In this document: piece by piece, positions 49,803 to 58,862 of the stretch
How positions within the stretch are numbered: position 1 is the stretch's first letter
Layout of the letters: the number at the start of each line of letters is the position of its first letter
DNA from: Bremerella alba
Lineage (GTDB): Bacteria; Planctomycetota; Planctomycetia; Pirellulales; Pirellulaceae
Assembly (NCBI RefSeq): GCF_013618625.1
Contig: NZ_JABRWO010000010.1
Location: 62,001-126,000 of the forward strand
DNA length: 64,000 bases
Direction: 5' to 3'
Notes under the pieces: model-generated
The model's input: the letters and a program-made list of their open reading frames with translations, nothing else
Database searches by the model: none
What the model was told of the DNA's origin: nothing
Made by a program: the position numbers and the translations under genes

Positions 49803-50525
49803 CTAGGCAAGAAAGTGCTCTTGGAAGAGCCGGAGCAAGGTTTCGCAATGGGGTGCCGCTTGGCATTGACGACGAAAGACATCGAAAGGAACCTGGGCGA
49901 TGCGTTCGCAATACTCTGGGTAAGCTTCCACTCGACTAAGCAGCGTTGGTAACGTCAGCTCGGGATGGAACTGCGTGCAATAAATGGGGCAACCATCGAA
50001 TCGAAATGCCTGCTGAGCAACCGCTTCGGTCGAGGCCAATAGAGTAGTCCCCGGCGGTAACTCGATCACGCGGTCTTCGTGCCCCATATAGGCCTCGAAG
50101 CTCTCGGGCAGTTGCGAGAATATCGGGTCGAGCTTGCCGGCATCGGTCAGCGTAACCAGGCTGGTTCCCAGTTCCGCGTGCGGCAGGTCGTGAATGACTT
50201 TGCCACCGGCGGCCCTGGCCAGCGATTGAAATCCCCAGCACGACGCGAATGTTGGTTTTCCACTTTCCAGCAAACGCTGCAAGCTGACCATCGCATGCTT
50301 CATCCAAGGGGCATTGCTGGTCACGCTGTAACGCCCTGAGCCGCCAATCATTACCATATCGAATTCGGCCAGGTGCGAAGCTTCGAGACGCATCGATAAC
50401 AGGTCGAAAACGGTGATCGACTCTGGTGTAGACTGCAATGCGTCAGCAAAACAGCTGATCTCTTGCAGGCGAATCGGATCATCGAAATCGCGAATCTGGA
50501 TCAGGAGGTAACGCGTGTCGTTCAT
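49803..50525 (-). CDS. Class I glutamine amidotransferase-like protein
   Basis: The protein (240 residues) has the class I amidotransferase nucleophile elbow ASCWGFQ with C96, and a catalytic His-Glu pair in CTQFHPEL. It resembles the GMP synthase glutaminase domain, but no synthase domain is fused and no partner is adjacent. The start overlaps the bioA stop by 4 bases (ATGA at 50522-50525), so it is translated with bioA. An amide donor for an unknown acceptor, or a peptidase-type gamma-glutamyl hydrolase, are both possible. Confidence 0.8.
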   Translation of the reverse strand: MNDTRYLLIQIRDFDDPIRLQEISCFADALQSTPESITVFDLLSMRLEASHLAEFDMVMIGGSGRYSVTSNAPWMKHAMVSLQRLLESGKPTFASCWGFQSLARAAGGKVIHDLPHAELGTSLVTLTDAGKLDPIFSQLPESFEAYMGHEDRVIELPPGTTLLASTEAVAQQAFRFDGCPIYCTQFHPELTLPTLLSRVEAYPEYCERIAQVPFDVFRRQCQAAPHCETLLRLFQEHFLA

Positions 50526-51877
50526 GGTAAGGAGGCTTTACTCAAAGTGACATGGTCAATTGCCTGAGAAATGACCCGGCACATGGTATCGATTTGCTCG
50601 ATGGAAACGGCAAGTGGGGGCATGATCACAATCACATCACCCAGGGGTCGGATCCACAGGCCATGCTGCAGGGCGAACTGACAAACCTGATGCCCATGTC
50701 GCTCTGACCAAGGGAAATGCTCACCGGTCTCGCGATTCTTAACCAGTTCGACGGCCGCGATCATTCCATATTGGCGCACGTCGCCCACATGAGGATGCTC
50801 GGCCAAGTGGCTCAATTGCTGCTTAATGCGTTCGATTTTAGCAGGAAGTTGTGCAAGCGTATCTTCTTGTTCGAAGACATCGAGCGTCGCTATCGCCGCT
50901 GCGGCACTCAAAGGATTTCCGCCGAATGTATGGCCATGGCATAACTGCTTGGCGTCCGAGTAGTCGCCCAGGTACGCATTCCAAATCTGGGTGGTTGCGA
51001 TCGCGGCGCTCATGGGCAGATAACCGCCAGTGAGGCCTTTGCCAAGACAAAGAATATCAGGCACGACATCCTCTTGTTGGCAGCCGAACATGGTGCCGGT
51101 ACGCCCCATGCCCACGGCCACTTCGTCGGCAATCATCAGTACGTTGTACTTCCGTGTTAGGTCGCGGACACCTCTCAGGTAACCTTCCGGCTGCACGATC
51201 ATGCCGGCTGCACCAAGGACTAACGGTTCGATGACGACGGCCGCGATTGATTCGTGATGTTGGGCCAACGTTTCTTCTAAGGTGTTCAAATGGTGCTGAC
51301 AACTTGCGGCGCGCGTTGGCAGACGGCGATCGGGAATCGGAAGCCGCTCAACGGGGAACATCAATGGTTTGAACACTGCGTTGAAACGATCGATGCCACC
51401 CACGCTGATCGTGCCGATGGTGTCACCGTGATAAGCGTCCTCGAACCCGATGTAAGATGTCTTTTGGGGTTGAGGTTTCTCGCATTGATGCCAGTATTGA
51501 AACGCCAGTTTGATGGCGACTTCCAGGGCCGAGGCCCCATCGCTGCAGAAGAAGGTGTGATCCAAGTCTCCTGGGGTCAGTTCTGCCAGACGTTTGGCTA
51601 GTTGAATCGTCGTGCTGTTGGAACATCCCAGATTGGTGACGTGCGCCACTTTCCCCAATTGTTCTGTAACAGCGGCGTCGATGGTCGGATGCCGATGCCC
51701 ATGGACATTGCACCACATGCTGCTGACTCCATCGATCAGACGACGCCCTGCCGTATCGATTAACTCGCACCCTTCCGCCGATTCAATGATCAGTGGCTCG
51801 TAGCAGGCCATTTGCGTGAAGGCATGCCAGACATATTGCTTGTCCCAGTCGTTTAGCTGCTGCGTGGTCGGAGTCAT
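50522..51877 (-). CDS. bioA: Adenosylmethionine-8-amino-7-oxononanoate aminotransferase BioA
   Basis: BioA makes 7,8-diaminopelargonate in biotin synthesis using SAM as amino donor. The 451-residue protein begins WDKQYVWHAFTQM near its N-terminus, has the SSMWCNVHGHRHP substrate segment, the AYHGDTIGTISVGG block, and the PLP lysine K280 in LGKGLTGGYLP with D251 nearby (IADEVAVG). I chose ATG 51877; the upstream ATG at 51916 adds 13 residues that family members lack. No bioB, bioF or bioD is adjacent. Confidence 0.92.
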   Translation of the reverse strand: MTPTTQQLNDWDKQYVWHAFTQMACYEPLIIESAEGCELIDTAGRRLIDGVSSMWCNVHGHRHPTIDAAVTEQLGKVAHVTNLGCSNSTTIQLAKRLAELTPGDLDHTFFCSDGASALEVAIKLAFQYWHQCEKPQPQKTSYIGFEDAYHGDTIGTISVGGIDRFNAVFKPLMFPVERLPIPDRRLPTRAASCQHHLNTLEETLAQHHESIAAVVIEPLVLGAAGMIVQPEGYLRGVRDLTRKYNVLMIADEVAVGMGRTGTMFGCQQEDVVPDILCLGKGLTGGYLPMSAAIATTQIWNAYLGDYSDAKQLCHGHTFGGNPLSAAAAIATLDVFEQEDTLAQLPAKIERIKQQLSHLAEHPHVGDVRQYGMIAAVELVKNRETGEHFPWSERHGHQVCQFALQHGLWIRPLGDVIVIMPPLAVSIEQIDTMCRVISQAIDHVTLSKASLP

Positions 51878-51961
51878 AAGCGAGAAAGAAATGAGGCCTG
51901 AATGAAAAGACCCCATTGTAGAGCATCAGACAAGCGAGGTCAGGCTGGGGCCTGTCGCACG

Positions 51962-53035
51962 CTATTGCGAAGACGATCGAGAACCTTGTGGGCTCCCACC
52001 AATCGGGTAGTCTTTCGGCAAAGGCCGCGCGGCCGTCGTGAACCCAATCTCGTACAGGTCATCTCGAACTTTACGGAAGTCGGCATAGCTGTCTGGATAG
52101 GTCCAAATGGTGATGGTGGTACGCCCTGGATCGAGCGAGGCAACAATATCGCGGAAACGCGACCCAGGTTGCAAAGCTTCATCGACCGTAAAACCGATCT
52201 CTTCGGATTCTGGTTCCAGAGTGAAATTCTGCAGCTCAACACCGCCACGGGTAGCTGTTCCGAGCGATGTTTCCATTTCGTACGATCGACTCGCGAGCGT
52301 GTATTGCATGACATAGCCGTTCATCGGACCAACACGTGCGACCGCTTTTCCATCTCGACGAGCGCGGTCGATGTGGCTACGGGCATCGTTCTTCATGGCT
52401 TCTACTAAACGCTCCATGGGGACGTACGAGATACGTCCATGCCTTAAGCGAAAGTGTTCTTCCTGACCGAAGACAGTCTTTGCCAGCGGGGTTGGGTAGT
52501 GGGCTAGTTCTTTTACTTCAGGCCGGTAATCACGCAAGCTCTCGATTTGATCGTACAACTCTTCGAGCTGCGAGGTGGTCTGCAGCAACTCGCGCTGCTC
52601 GGCGACTTCCTGTTGTTTCGTACTGGAAAGCTCTTGTTGCTTTTGGTTCAACGAGTTTTCTGCGGAAGTTAGAAATAGTTGAAGCTGATTACGTTCTTCG
52701 AATGCGAGCTTCGCTTGCTGTTGAACGTCGACGATCTCTTGTTGAATTGAGGCCACATCCTGTGCCATGCTGTTCAGTTCGGCCAGTGTCGGGCCCTTGG
52801 GTTTTGGTGGCAATTTGGGTGGTTCTGGTTCTGGTGCCGGAATCGACAGGGATGGCGGCTTTGCCGTGACTTCTGTTTGCCCAATCGCGGCATCCACGAT
52901 TGCATCGCGAGCCGTAATGCCCACCACCATGATTAGAATGATGAGGATCCCGACAAGGTTCGTGACCACGTCGAGAAACGAATCGAGCGACGGGGCGTTC
53001 TTGTCGACACTGGATGACTTGGCTGGGCGTCTCAC
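51962..53035 (-). CDS. TolR/ExbD-like membrane protein carrying the membrane aspartate
   Basis: The 357-residue product starts at GTG 53035, in the overlap GTGA with the previous gene's TGA. Residues 14-42 read APSLDSFLDVVTNLVGILII..., a single N-terminal membrane span with D22 at the place of the proton-carrying aspartate of ExbD/TolR (LIDVVF...). A Pro-rich segment (about 60-80), a long coiled coil (about 85-175) and a periplasmic domain of about 170 residues follow (ELAHYPTPLAKTVFGQEEHFRLR...). The last gene of the operon. Function: probably energy transduction across the envelope; target unknown. Confidence 0.7.
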   Translation of the reverse strand: MRRPAKSSSVDKNAPSLDSFLDVVTNLVGILIILIMVVGITARDAIVDAAIGQTEVTAKPPSLSIPAPEPEPPKLPPKPKGPTLAELNSMAQDVASIQQEIVDVQQQAKLAFEERNQLQLFLTSAENSLNQKQQELSSTKQQEVAEQRELLQTTSQLEELYDQIESLRDYRPEVKELAHYPTPLAKTVFGQEEHFRLRHGRISYVPMERLVEAMKNDARSHIDRARRDGKAVARVGPMNGYVMQYTLASRSYEMETSLGTATRGGVELQNFTLEPESEEIGFTVDEALQPGSRFRDIVASLDPGRTTITIWTYPDSYADFRKVRDDLYEIGFTTAARPLPKDYPIGGSPQGSRSSSQ

Positions 53036-54693
53036 TTTCGATTCACCTCGATCCCGGAACCGTACATAAGCGTTTCCAACTGCCGCACCACAGGCTCGCC
53101 GCCTGGCTCGACGGTGACTTGCAGGATGGGCTTCCAATAGAAGTTACGGCCTGCCATGCCCCAACTGTCGATGCGCGTATGAATCAAGCGAACCAACTTG
53201 TCGACGGCTGCTTCCATGTCGCCATCGACGGGAACTGTTTCGGCGGGACCGAGCACGCCTCGTTCCTGAACCAGCGTCATTTGCGCGCCGCTGACCACTA
53301 GTGTCACCGGGCGGGTAATGGCCGTGTTCTTCGGACCTGCCGTGGGCAAAGCCCAGTTTCCACCACGAGTTGCCGCCATCGGCTTAGCAGACGAGCGGTC
53401 GCCGCCCGATCCGCCGGAAGCGTCCTTTTGGTCGGGACCATCCGCTTGAGAAAACTGCGAGCCATGTTGGCCTTCGCCGGTGCGCTGCTCCTGAGGAGCT
53501 TGTTGAGGATAGAAGCCTGGCCCCGTTGGTTGTTCGCTAGGCATCGGTTGGGTGCCTTCGACCGGGGTGGTTGCGCGTCCGGTCCCCATTTGGCCGGAAC
53601 CGCCGTACGCTTCTGCTGGCATTTCGCTGCTGCCGTTGCCCTGCTGCACGAAGCGATTTTCGAGGAATGTCTCTTCGTCGCCGCCACTGCCGACAGCCTG
53701 AAAGCCACCATTGCGTGTGGCGGTTAGATACTGATCTTCTACCCGACCGTATCGCTTAGGAGCGGCCATGATTAACGCGAGCTTACGTCGTCGTGCGAGT
53801 TCGACGGTTTCGATCAAACGCTTAGCCAGGAATCGATCGGCCGGTGGATAGGCCAGTTCGGTATCCTCATCGACTAGTTCATAGCCGAATTCGTCGTCCC
53901 AACCGTTAAGCGCTTCCCGCGCTGCGGCATACGACTCGGCACCACCAGAGCGAACGATGAGAAGCGGATAGGGATTGCCCTGACCGGGCCCTCCTTGCGA
54001 TTGACGATATTCGCGAATCGTCCGCAGCGATGCTGCCAGGGGATTGCCGGGGCCGAGCGGTTCCTGGAAATCGGTGCCTGTCAAACCAATCCCTTCTGGC
54101 TGAATAATGACACGTTCGGCCGTACATTCAATGTAGATCGGCTGACGGCGAGTTCCGCTCTGACCATCGTAAGGAACCAACGCATAGGTCGGTTTTCGTC
54201 CCTTTAGCTCTTCGCGAACCTTTTCCAGTTCTGCTTGAGCTTCGGCAATTTGTTGATTTAAACGCTGCTTCTGCGTGTCAAAGTCATCCGCACTTCCGGT
54301 GACGTTTTTCGTCTCCCCTTCCAGCACCGCGATGTCGCCGCGTAGCTTGCGGATCTTATCCGTTAGTCGGTGACTGTGGTCTTCCAAGCCGGAAAGCTGC
54401 AGACGCGCATCTTCCAACTGCTTGAGTCGTGCGAGACGCAATTGCTCGAGCTCTTTTAACTGCTCTGTGTAGTCTTCTACCGGCTCAGGCTCTGGCGCAG
54501 GGGCCGGAAGCTCTGGCTCGACAGGAGCAGGTACCGAGAGCACCGGTAGATCGACCGCGACCGCTTCCGTGCGTGCCTGGAGGACCATCACCACGAAGAG
54601 CACAATTAAGGCTCCCATGGTGCAGATCAACACGGCGAGGAAGGGGAACAGCGAGATCTCGACCGTATGTCGTGCTGAACGACGTCGATTCAC
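53032..54693 (-). CDS. TolR/ExbD-like membrane protein without the membrane aspartate
   Basis: The 553-residue protein starts at GTG 54693, overlapping the TolQ-like gene's TGA by 4 bases (GTGA). One membrane span (about 14-38, SLFPFLAVLICTMGALIVLFVVMVLQ) has no acidic residue. A Pro/Glu-rich linker and a coiled coil (about 65-140) follow, then a globular part with KPTYALVPYDGQSGTRRQPIYIE, and a Gly/Ser/Gln-rich stretch (about 335-430) before a final folded segment with IHTRIDSWGMAG. It sits between the channel gene and the aspartate-carrying partner, so it may form a heteromeric TolR-like stator or shaft. Confidence 0.65.
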   Translation of the reverse strand: MNRRRSARHTVEISLFPFLAVLICTMGALIVLFVVMVLQARTEAVAVDLPVLSVPAPVEPELPAPAPEPEPVEDYTEQLKELEQLRLARLKQLEDARLQLSGLEDHSHRLTDKIRKLRGDIAVLEGETKNVTGSADDFDTQKQRLNQQIAEAQAELEKVREELKGRKPTYALVPYDGQSGTRRQPIYIECTAERVIIQPEGIGLTGTDFQEPLGPGNPLAASLRTIREYRQSQGGPGQGNPYPLLIVRSGGAESYAAAREALNGWDDEFGYELVDEDTELAYPPADRFLAKRLIETVELARRRKLALIMAAPKRYGRVEDQYLTATRNGGFQAVGSGGDEETFLENRFVQQGNGSSEMPAEAYGGSGQMGTGRATTPVEGTQPMPSEQPTGPGFYPQQAPQEQRTGEGQHGSQFSQADGPDQKDASGGSGGDRSSAKPMAATRGGNWALPTAGPKNTAITRPVTLVVSGAQMTLVQERGVLGPAETVPVDGDMEAAVDKLVRLIHTRIDSWGMAGRNFYWKPILQVTVEPGGEPVVRQLETLMYGSGIEVNRK

Positions 54694-56018
54694 GCGGCTT
54701 GACCTTTATCCTTGCGATCGAGTTGAACCGACGCATGCCCACTACCGGACATCCGCGAGTTGAGTAAGTGAATGGTCGCTGCCAGGCTTTGGACCGTTTC
54801 CTCAAAGTGCTGCTTGCCGGCCAGCGTTTCCAGGTTGCGATTGAGGGATTGTTCCAGGTTGGCGACTTCGCCGGTTGCCTCGACCACTTTCAGCAAAATC
54901 GACCCTTGCTCGGTCAGTTGTCCATGCTGGGTTTGGATGGATGAACTGACCTGATACAGCGCATCGACCACTCCATTGAGTTGTTCGGCCGAACGCTGAA
55001 TCGTTTGCTGCTGGGCCGTGGCGAATGCGTCGGCATGGGTCTTCAGCGATTCGGTCAGAGCATTGTGTAGTGCCGTTTCCATTTGCTCGCTGCTTGTGGA
55101 AATGAGACGCTGCCAATGCTGGTGGGCGGAAGATACCGTATCTCGCCATAGTTCGGTCTGACGCACGACAAGATCTTGCGTGGTTTGGATCGTGCGTTCG
55201 GCCATCTTTTTGACTGCCAGAACGCTAGGATCGGTCGCACTGCCTTCGGTTTCAAACCGCGCGTTCAGTTCGTCAGCGGCAATGGCATCGACATTATTCA
55301 ACAGCTCGGACTCGACGCGCCCCAGCAAAAACTGAGCGAACATCAGGCCAATCGAAAGTGTTAATGCGAGCGCGGTCGTATCAAACGCCACGCTAAGCCC
55401 TTGTAAAAGGCTTTCCATGGCGACTTTCGGTTCATTCACTAAGGCTTCTGGGGAAAGGTTTCCCAGGGCCAACGTGATACCAATGACGGTACCCAAAAAG
55501 CCTAACATGGGTGTGGCCCAGATCACGATGCGAACCATCGAATAGTCGTGTTCGCATTTCTCTTGATCGATATCGGCCAGGTATTTTAATTCGTCTTGCA
55601 GGTTCGAGGCCGTCTGGCTGGCATGAACGTGCTGCAAACCTTTGGCGAGCCGCTGGAACAAAAGTGTCGGGTGAAACGACTCCGGCAATTGATGCAGTAC
55701 ATTGAGCAGGATCGGGGCCTGTTCAATCTTGTCGCGACCGTTCTCTTGCGGCGGCAGATCGACATGGCTCAGCGAGCGGAACTCACCGATGAGTTGACCT
55801 GCTTTCAATAGCAAGGCCGCGATACCCACCATGAACATACCGACTTCGACATATTCAACCGGATGCGCGGTGACGTAGCGAAGTAGGGAATGATGGGGAA
55901 TGATGCCGAAATGGATAGCACCATAAAACAATACCGTCAGAGCCGAACCAATAAGGATCGGCCAACCCAGCTTGGCGGCGATAGACTGGGAAATTTTGGG
56001 GGCGTCCGTCTGTTGCAC
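54690..56018 (-). CDS. MotA/TolQ/ExbB-family proton channel protein
   Basis: The 442-residue protein has four hydrophobic spans: about 17-40, 58-76, 160-186 and 207-235. The third and fourth contain MLGFLGTVIGITLAL and GLSVAFDTTALALTLSIGLM, which match the TolQ/ExbB/MotA channel signature (GLIGTV.G / GLSxALxTTAxGL). A coiled-coil C-terminal region of about 190 residues is much longer than in TolQ. GTG 56018 is chosen because AAGGAG lies 7 bases ahead; the ATG at 56072 would add 18 residues before it. First gene of a three-gene operon. Confidence 0.85.
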   Translation of the reverse strand: MQQTDAPKISQSIAAKLGWPILIGSALTVLFYGAIHFGIIPHHSLLRYVTAHPVEYVEVGMFMVGIAALLLKAGQLIGEFRSLSHVDLPPQENGRDKIEQAPILLNVLHQLPESFHPTLLFQRLAKGLQHVHASQTASNLQDELKYLADIDQEKCEHDYSMVRIVIWATPMLGFLGTVIGITLALGNLSPEALVNEPKVAMESLLQGLSVAFDTTALALTLSIGLMFAQFLLGRVESELLNNVDAIAADELNARFETEGSATDPSVLAVKKMAERTIQTTQDLVVRQTELWRDTVSSAHQHWQRLISTSSEQMETALHNALTESLKTHADAFATAQQQTIQRSAEQLNGVVDALYQVSSSIQTQHGQLTEQGSILLKVVEATGEVANLEQSLNRNLETLAGKQHFEETVQSLAATIHLLNSRMSGSGHASVQLDRKDKGQAA

Positions 56019-56659
56019 AATCGAACTCCTTCTCGATGGCACCGCATTTCCCGGGGTAGGGGAGCGGAACAAAAGGGAAACTCGCGTTAATCGTTAGAAT
56101 CGACATTTCGACCCCTAACTAATCAGGCAAAATTGGAAGTCGATTTCGAGGCTTGTTAATCTGGGAAGATACGGAGGGTTGCGATAATGCGATAGATTTT
56201 TCGACTTTCGCCCCAAAAGAGCTTCAATAGGGATCGCCAGAGTGCCGATAACTTAATCCGTCGAGGCAATCAACGCTTCGATAACTACCGCCCACAAGCG
56301 GACTTGCTGAAATGCAACCGCGCATTAGCGCGTTGAATTAAATCCCGGGGGGGAAATGAATGTTCGGCCGACGGACTTGTCCGTCGGCCGATGTTCTTTC
56401 TTGACTCATAAAATTTCGGGTAGCCGCCAGCTCCCCCTCTCTCCCGCAAAATCGATGTTTGTTGGTTCCGGTGGCACTGATAAACTGCTTCTTCGTAGGG
56501 CGAAATCAGCCGATTTGAGTCACCTTGCCCCCTGAAGTGGCGGTGGTTTCCGTTGAATCTCCCTAACTAACCATCAGATAATTAGTTGCATCTCGGAATT
56601 GGGCTTCTAGAATAACTCTTGAAGGAACGATTCCGTAAATCGCGTAACTTAGGTGATTT
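56019..56659. other. Divergent intergenic region with hairpins, possible small RNA
   Basis: No coding frame is supported. A bulged stem CAAC-GCGC/GCGCGTTG lies near 56318-56338, and a perfect 13-bp stem at 56364-56391 ends in T-rich sequence (TGTTCTTTCTT). This could be a short transcript with its own terminator, or regulatory sequence for the two divergent genes. Confidence 0.35.
56364..56391 (+). terminator. 13-bp perfect hairpin with T-rich 3' flank
   Basis: TCGGCCGACGGAC at 56364-56376 pairs perfectly with 56379-56391, and TGTTCTTTCTT follows. No plus-strand gene ends nearby, so it may end a non-coding transcript. Confidence 0.45.
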
Positions 56660-56998
56660 ATGTGGAAGTCGCTTCTTTCGGCGATCGTTGTCATGGTCGC
56701 TGTAACGCTGAGCGTTGAACTTTTCCGCAGCACTCCGTCCGCAATGGCCCAGAGACATGGTGGGTTACCGGTCTCGGGTGGCTTGGTCGTTCATGCCGCT
56801 AAGACGGATGACGGCGGGCAACTCATGATCATGGTCGATCCGGAAACCCGGGTTATGGCCGTGTATCAAGTGGACGGAAATACGGGGAAAGTTTCGCTGA
56901 AGAGCGTTCGCAACTTACAATGGGATTTACTCATCGAAGAATTTAACGGGGGCACGCCGAGCCCTCGTGAGATTCGTACATTGCTCAATCAATCGTAG
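56660..56998 (+). CDS. Small exported protein, unknown function
   Basis: The 112-residue protein has an N-terminal signal or anchor (MWKSLLSAIVVMVAVTLSVELF) and a soluble part containing LMIMVDPETRVMAVYQVDGNTGKVSLKSVRNLQWDL, a beta-hairpin-like segment. I do not recognise a family. AGGTGA precedes the ATG. The HTH-acidic membrane protein starts 55 bases after its stop, so a joint transcript is likely. Confidence 0.65.
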   Translation: MWKSLLSAIVVMVAVTLSVELFRSTPSAMAQRHGGLPVSGGLVVHAAKTDDGGQLMIMVDPETRVMAVYQVDGNTGKVSLKSVRNLQWDLLIEEFNGGTPSPREIRTLLNQS

Positions 56999-57053
56999 CG
57001 ACGAGGCCTGAGGTCAAAGGCTTCCGCTAGGTTTGAACCTTTTGGGAGCCATC

Positions 57054-58424
57054 ATGGCCGACTATCTTCCGCTTTCTGATTTTGCTGCCAAATTAGGCGT
57101 ACCTGAAGAGACGATCCAAGATCTGCGCGAACGCGGTAAGGTTCGTGCCTTCCGTGATGGATCGAGCTGGAAGTTCAAGGAAGACGAAATCGAAAAGGCC
57201 CGTGGCATTATCGCTGAGGAAGGACTCGGCGGCAGTGATAGCGAGAGCCAAGAGTTTGAACTCAGCGGTATCACCGATTCGGACGAAGGTTCGTCCGGTT
57301 CGATGGATAGCATTCTCATTTCCGACACCGGCGAAGGTGGGGACAGTGGCTCGTCCCATATCATCGGGCAAGACTCGGACAGTTCGCTAAGCCTGGATAG
57401 CGACATCGGCTTAGACGACTCCTCAAGCAGCAGCGTCGACCCAGCTGGCGAATCGAATCTGAGCAGCTTGAGCCTTGGTGAAGGTTCCGATATTCTCGAA
57501 GGTTCGTCGATTAACAAACCACGCGACGAGGACAGCTTCAGCCTGAATGATGATGACGAAGAGCTGACGCTCGGTGATGACGGCAGCGACGTCAATATCG
57601 ATCTGGGCGATGAACCGTCTGATCCAGAGGGAACCGGCAGTGGTTTGAGCTTGGGGCTGGAAGACGAGTCGCTTGATCTTGGTACCAGTGGCATCGGCCT
57701 AGACGACAACGATAGTAGCGGTGAATTAACGCTTGACATCGAGGACGACGAAGACAGCAGCATGGATCTGCTGGCCTCGGAAAGTGATCTTGGCATCGCC
57801 GACGAACCTTCGGCGAAGGGAGAAAGTGGCGGTAGTGAAATCAGCCTGGTCGACGACGACAGCGGCGTAGGTTTGGCTGCGGAAGCCGACGACGACTTCT
57901 CGCTTTCTACCGGCGATAGCGGTCTCGAACTGATCAGCGCCGATGAAGCCGACGAAATGGCCGCCGATAGCAAAGACGATGATCAAATTGGCGAAGCAGC
58001 TGCCGGTGGTGCTGCGGAGGATGACTTCCTGCTGACGCCCGTCGAAGGCGATTTGGAAGATGACGATAGCGGCTCGCAGGTGATTGCGTTGGACTCGGAT
58101 TCGATGTCTTCGGAATCTGGTCTATTCGGTAGCTCGACGCTCGAAGGAGGCGACTTCGGTGGCCTGGGCGAAAGCGACGGTCTGGAAGCAGACGACTCGG
58201 TCATGGCCGGTGCCGGCACGATGGCAGCGGCTCCGGTGGCTGCGGCACCTTCCGAGGTTCCTTACTCGTTTATGAATGTCCTCAGCCTGGGGTTCACGGC
58301 GTTACTGCTGCTCGTTTGCGGGCTGATGGTGACCGACTTAATGTGGAATATGTGGAGCTTCAGCGAACCTTATTCGCTTACGAGCACGCTGATGGACGGC
58401 ATTCTGAACTTACTACCTTCGTAG
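57054..58424 (+). CDS. HTH (excisionase/MerR-type) protein with long acidic region and C-terminal membrane span
   Basis: The 456-residue product starts at ATG 57054 with GGGAG 5 bases ahead. Residues 1-50 (MADYLPLSDFAAKLGVPEET..., DGSSWKFKEDEIEKA) form the excisionase-type winged HTH. From about 60 to 390 the sequence is almost all Asp, Glu, Ser and Gly, with recurring LxLGDD, SDLGIAD and DSGLEL units. A hydrophobic helix at about 407-431 (MNVLSLGFTALLLLVCGLMV) anchors the protein near its C-terminus. A DNA- or protein-binding domain tethered to the membrane by an acidic linker is implied, but no such family is known to me. Confidence 0.75.
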   Translation: MADYLPLSDFAAKLGVPEETIQDLRERGKVRAFRDGSSWKFKEDEIEKARGIIAEEGLGGSDSESQEFELSGITDSDEGSSGSMDSILISDTGEGGDSGSSHIIGQDSDSSLSLDSDIGLDDSSSSSVDPAGESNLSSLSLGEGSDILEGSSINKPRDEDSFSLNDDDEELTLGDDGSDVNIDLGDEPSDPEGTGSGLSLGLEDESLDLGTSGIGLDDNDSSGELTLDIEDDEDSSMDLLASESDLGIADEPSAKGESGGSEISLVDDDSGVGLAAEADDDFSLSTGDSGLELISADEADEMAADSKDDDQIGEAAAGGAAEDDFLLTPVEGDLEDDDSGSQVIALDSDSMSSESGLFGSSTLEGGDFGGLGESDGLEADDSVMAGAGTMAAAPVAAAPSEVPYSFMNVLSLGFTALLLLVCGLMVTDLMWNMWSFSEPYSLTSTLMDGILNLLPS

Positions 58425-58862
58425 TACGCATAAAATTACTTTGGTAACGAAAGAACCGCGTTTGCTCCTCAGAGAGACGCGGTTCTTTTTTTATCGTGGC
58501 TGCACTCGGTGAGAGGCGGTCTTGGGCCAATGCGCCCTAAAATCGATACCAATAATTACAACTTCTGGTTGCGGGTTCCCTAAGACCATGTATCCGTTTG
58601 GGGCCTGAGCGCTATAATAGAGATAGCGTTTTTACGGTAAGCGGCGGTGTAGACGTAAGTCGTTGCTGTATTAGACGATTGGGCCAAATTGGCAACAGGA
58701 GTTGGGCCCCGCTTTCCAATTCCCGAAATCCGCAAGAACTACGAAGCCGCGATCGTGGTGCCGAGGGCGTGGCTCAGGACCGAACTCCTTCCTATTCGGT
58801 TTCTCTTCCATACCACCTTACTCACCAGACAATCCGTGCTTCCTGACTTCATGGAATAACCC
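58425..58862. other. Intergenic region with terminator and candidate promoter before the ResB-like gene
   Basis: The stretch after the terminator holds TATAAT at 58613-58618, a possible -10 box for the cytochrome maturation genes, about 250 bases before the GTG start. No -35 element fits at normal spacing. No coding frame of note. Confidence 0.35.
58450..58492 (+). terminator. Intrinsic terminator after the HTH-acidic protein gene
   Basis: AAAGAACCGCGT at 58450-58461 pairs perfectly with ACGCGGTTCTTT at 58477-58488, followed by a T tract to 58492. It begins 26 bases after the stop at 58424. Confidence 0.85.
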
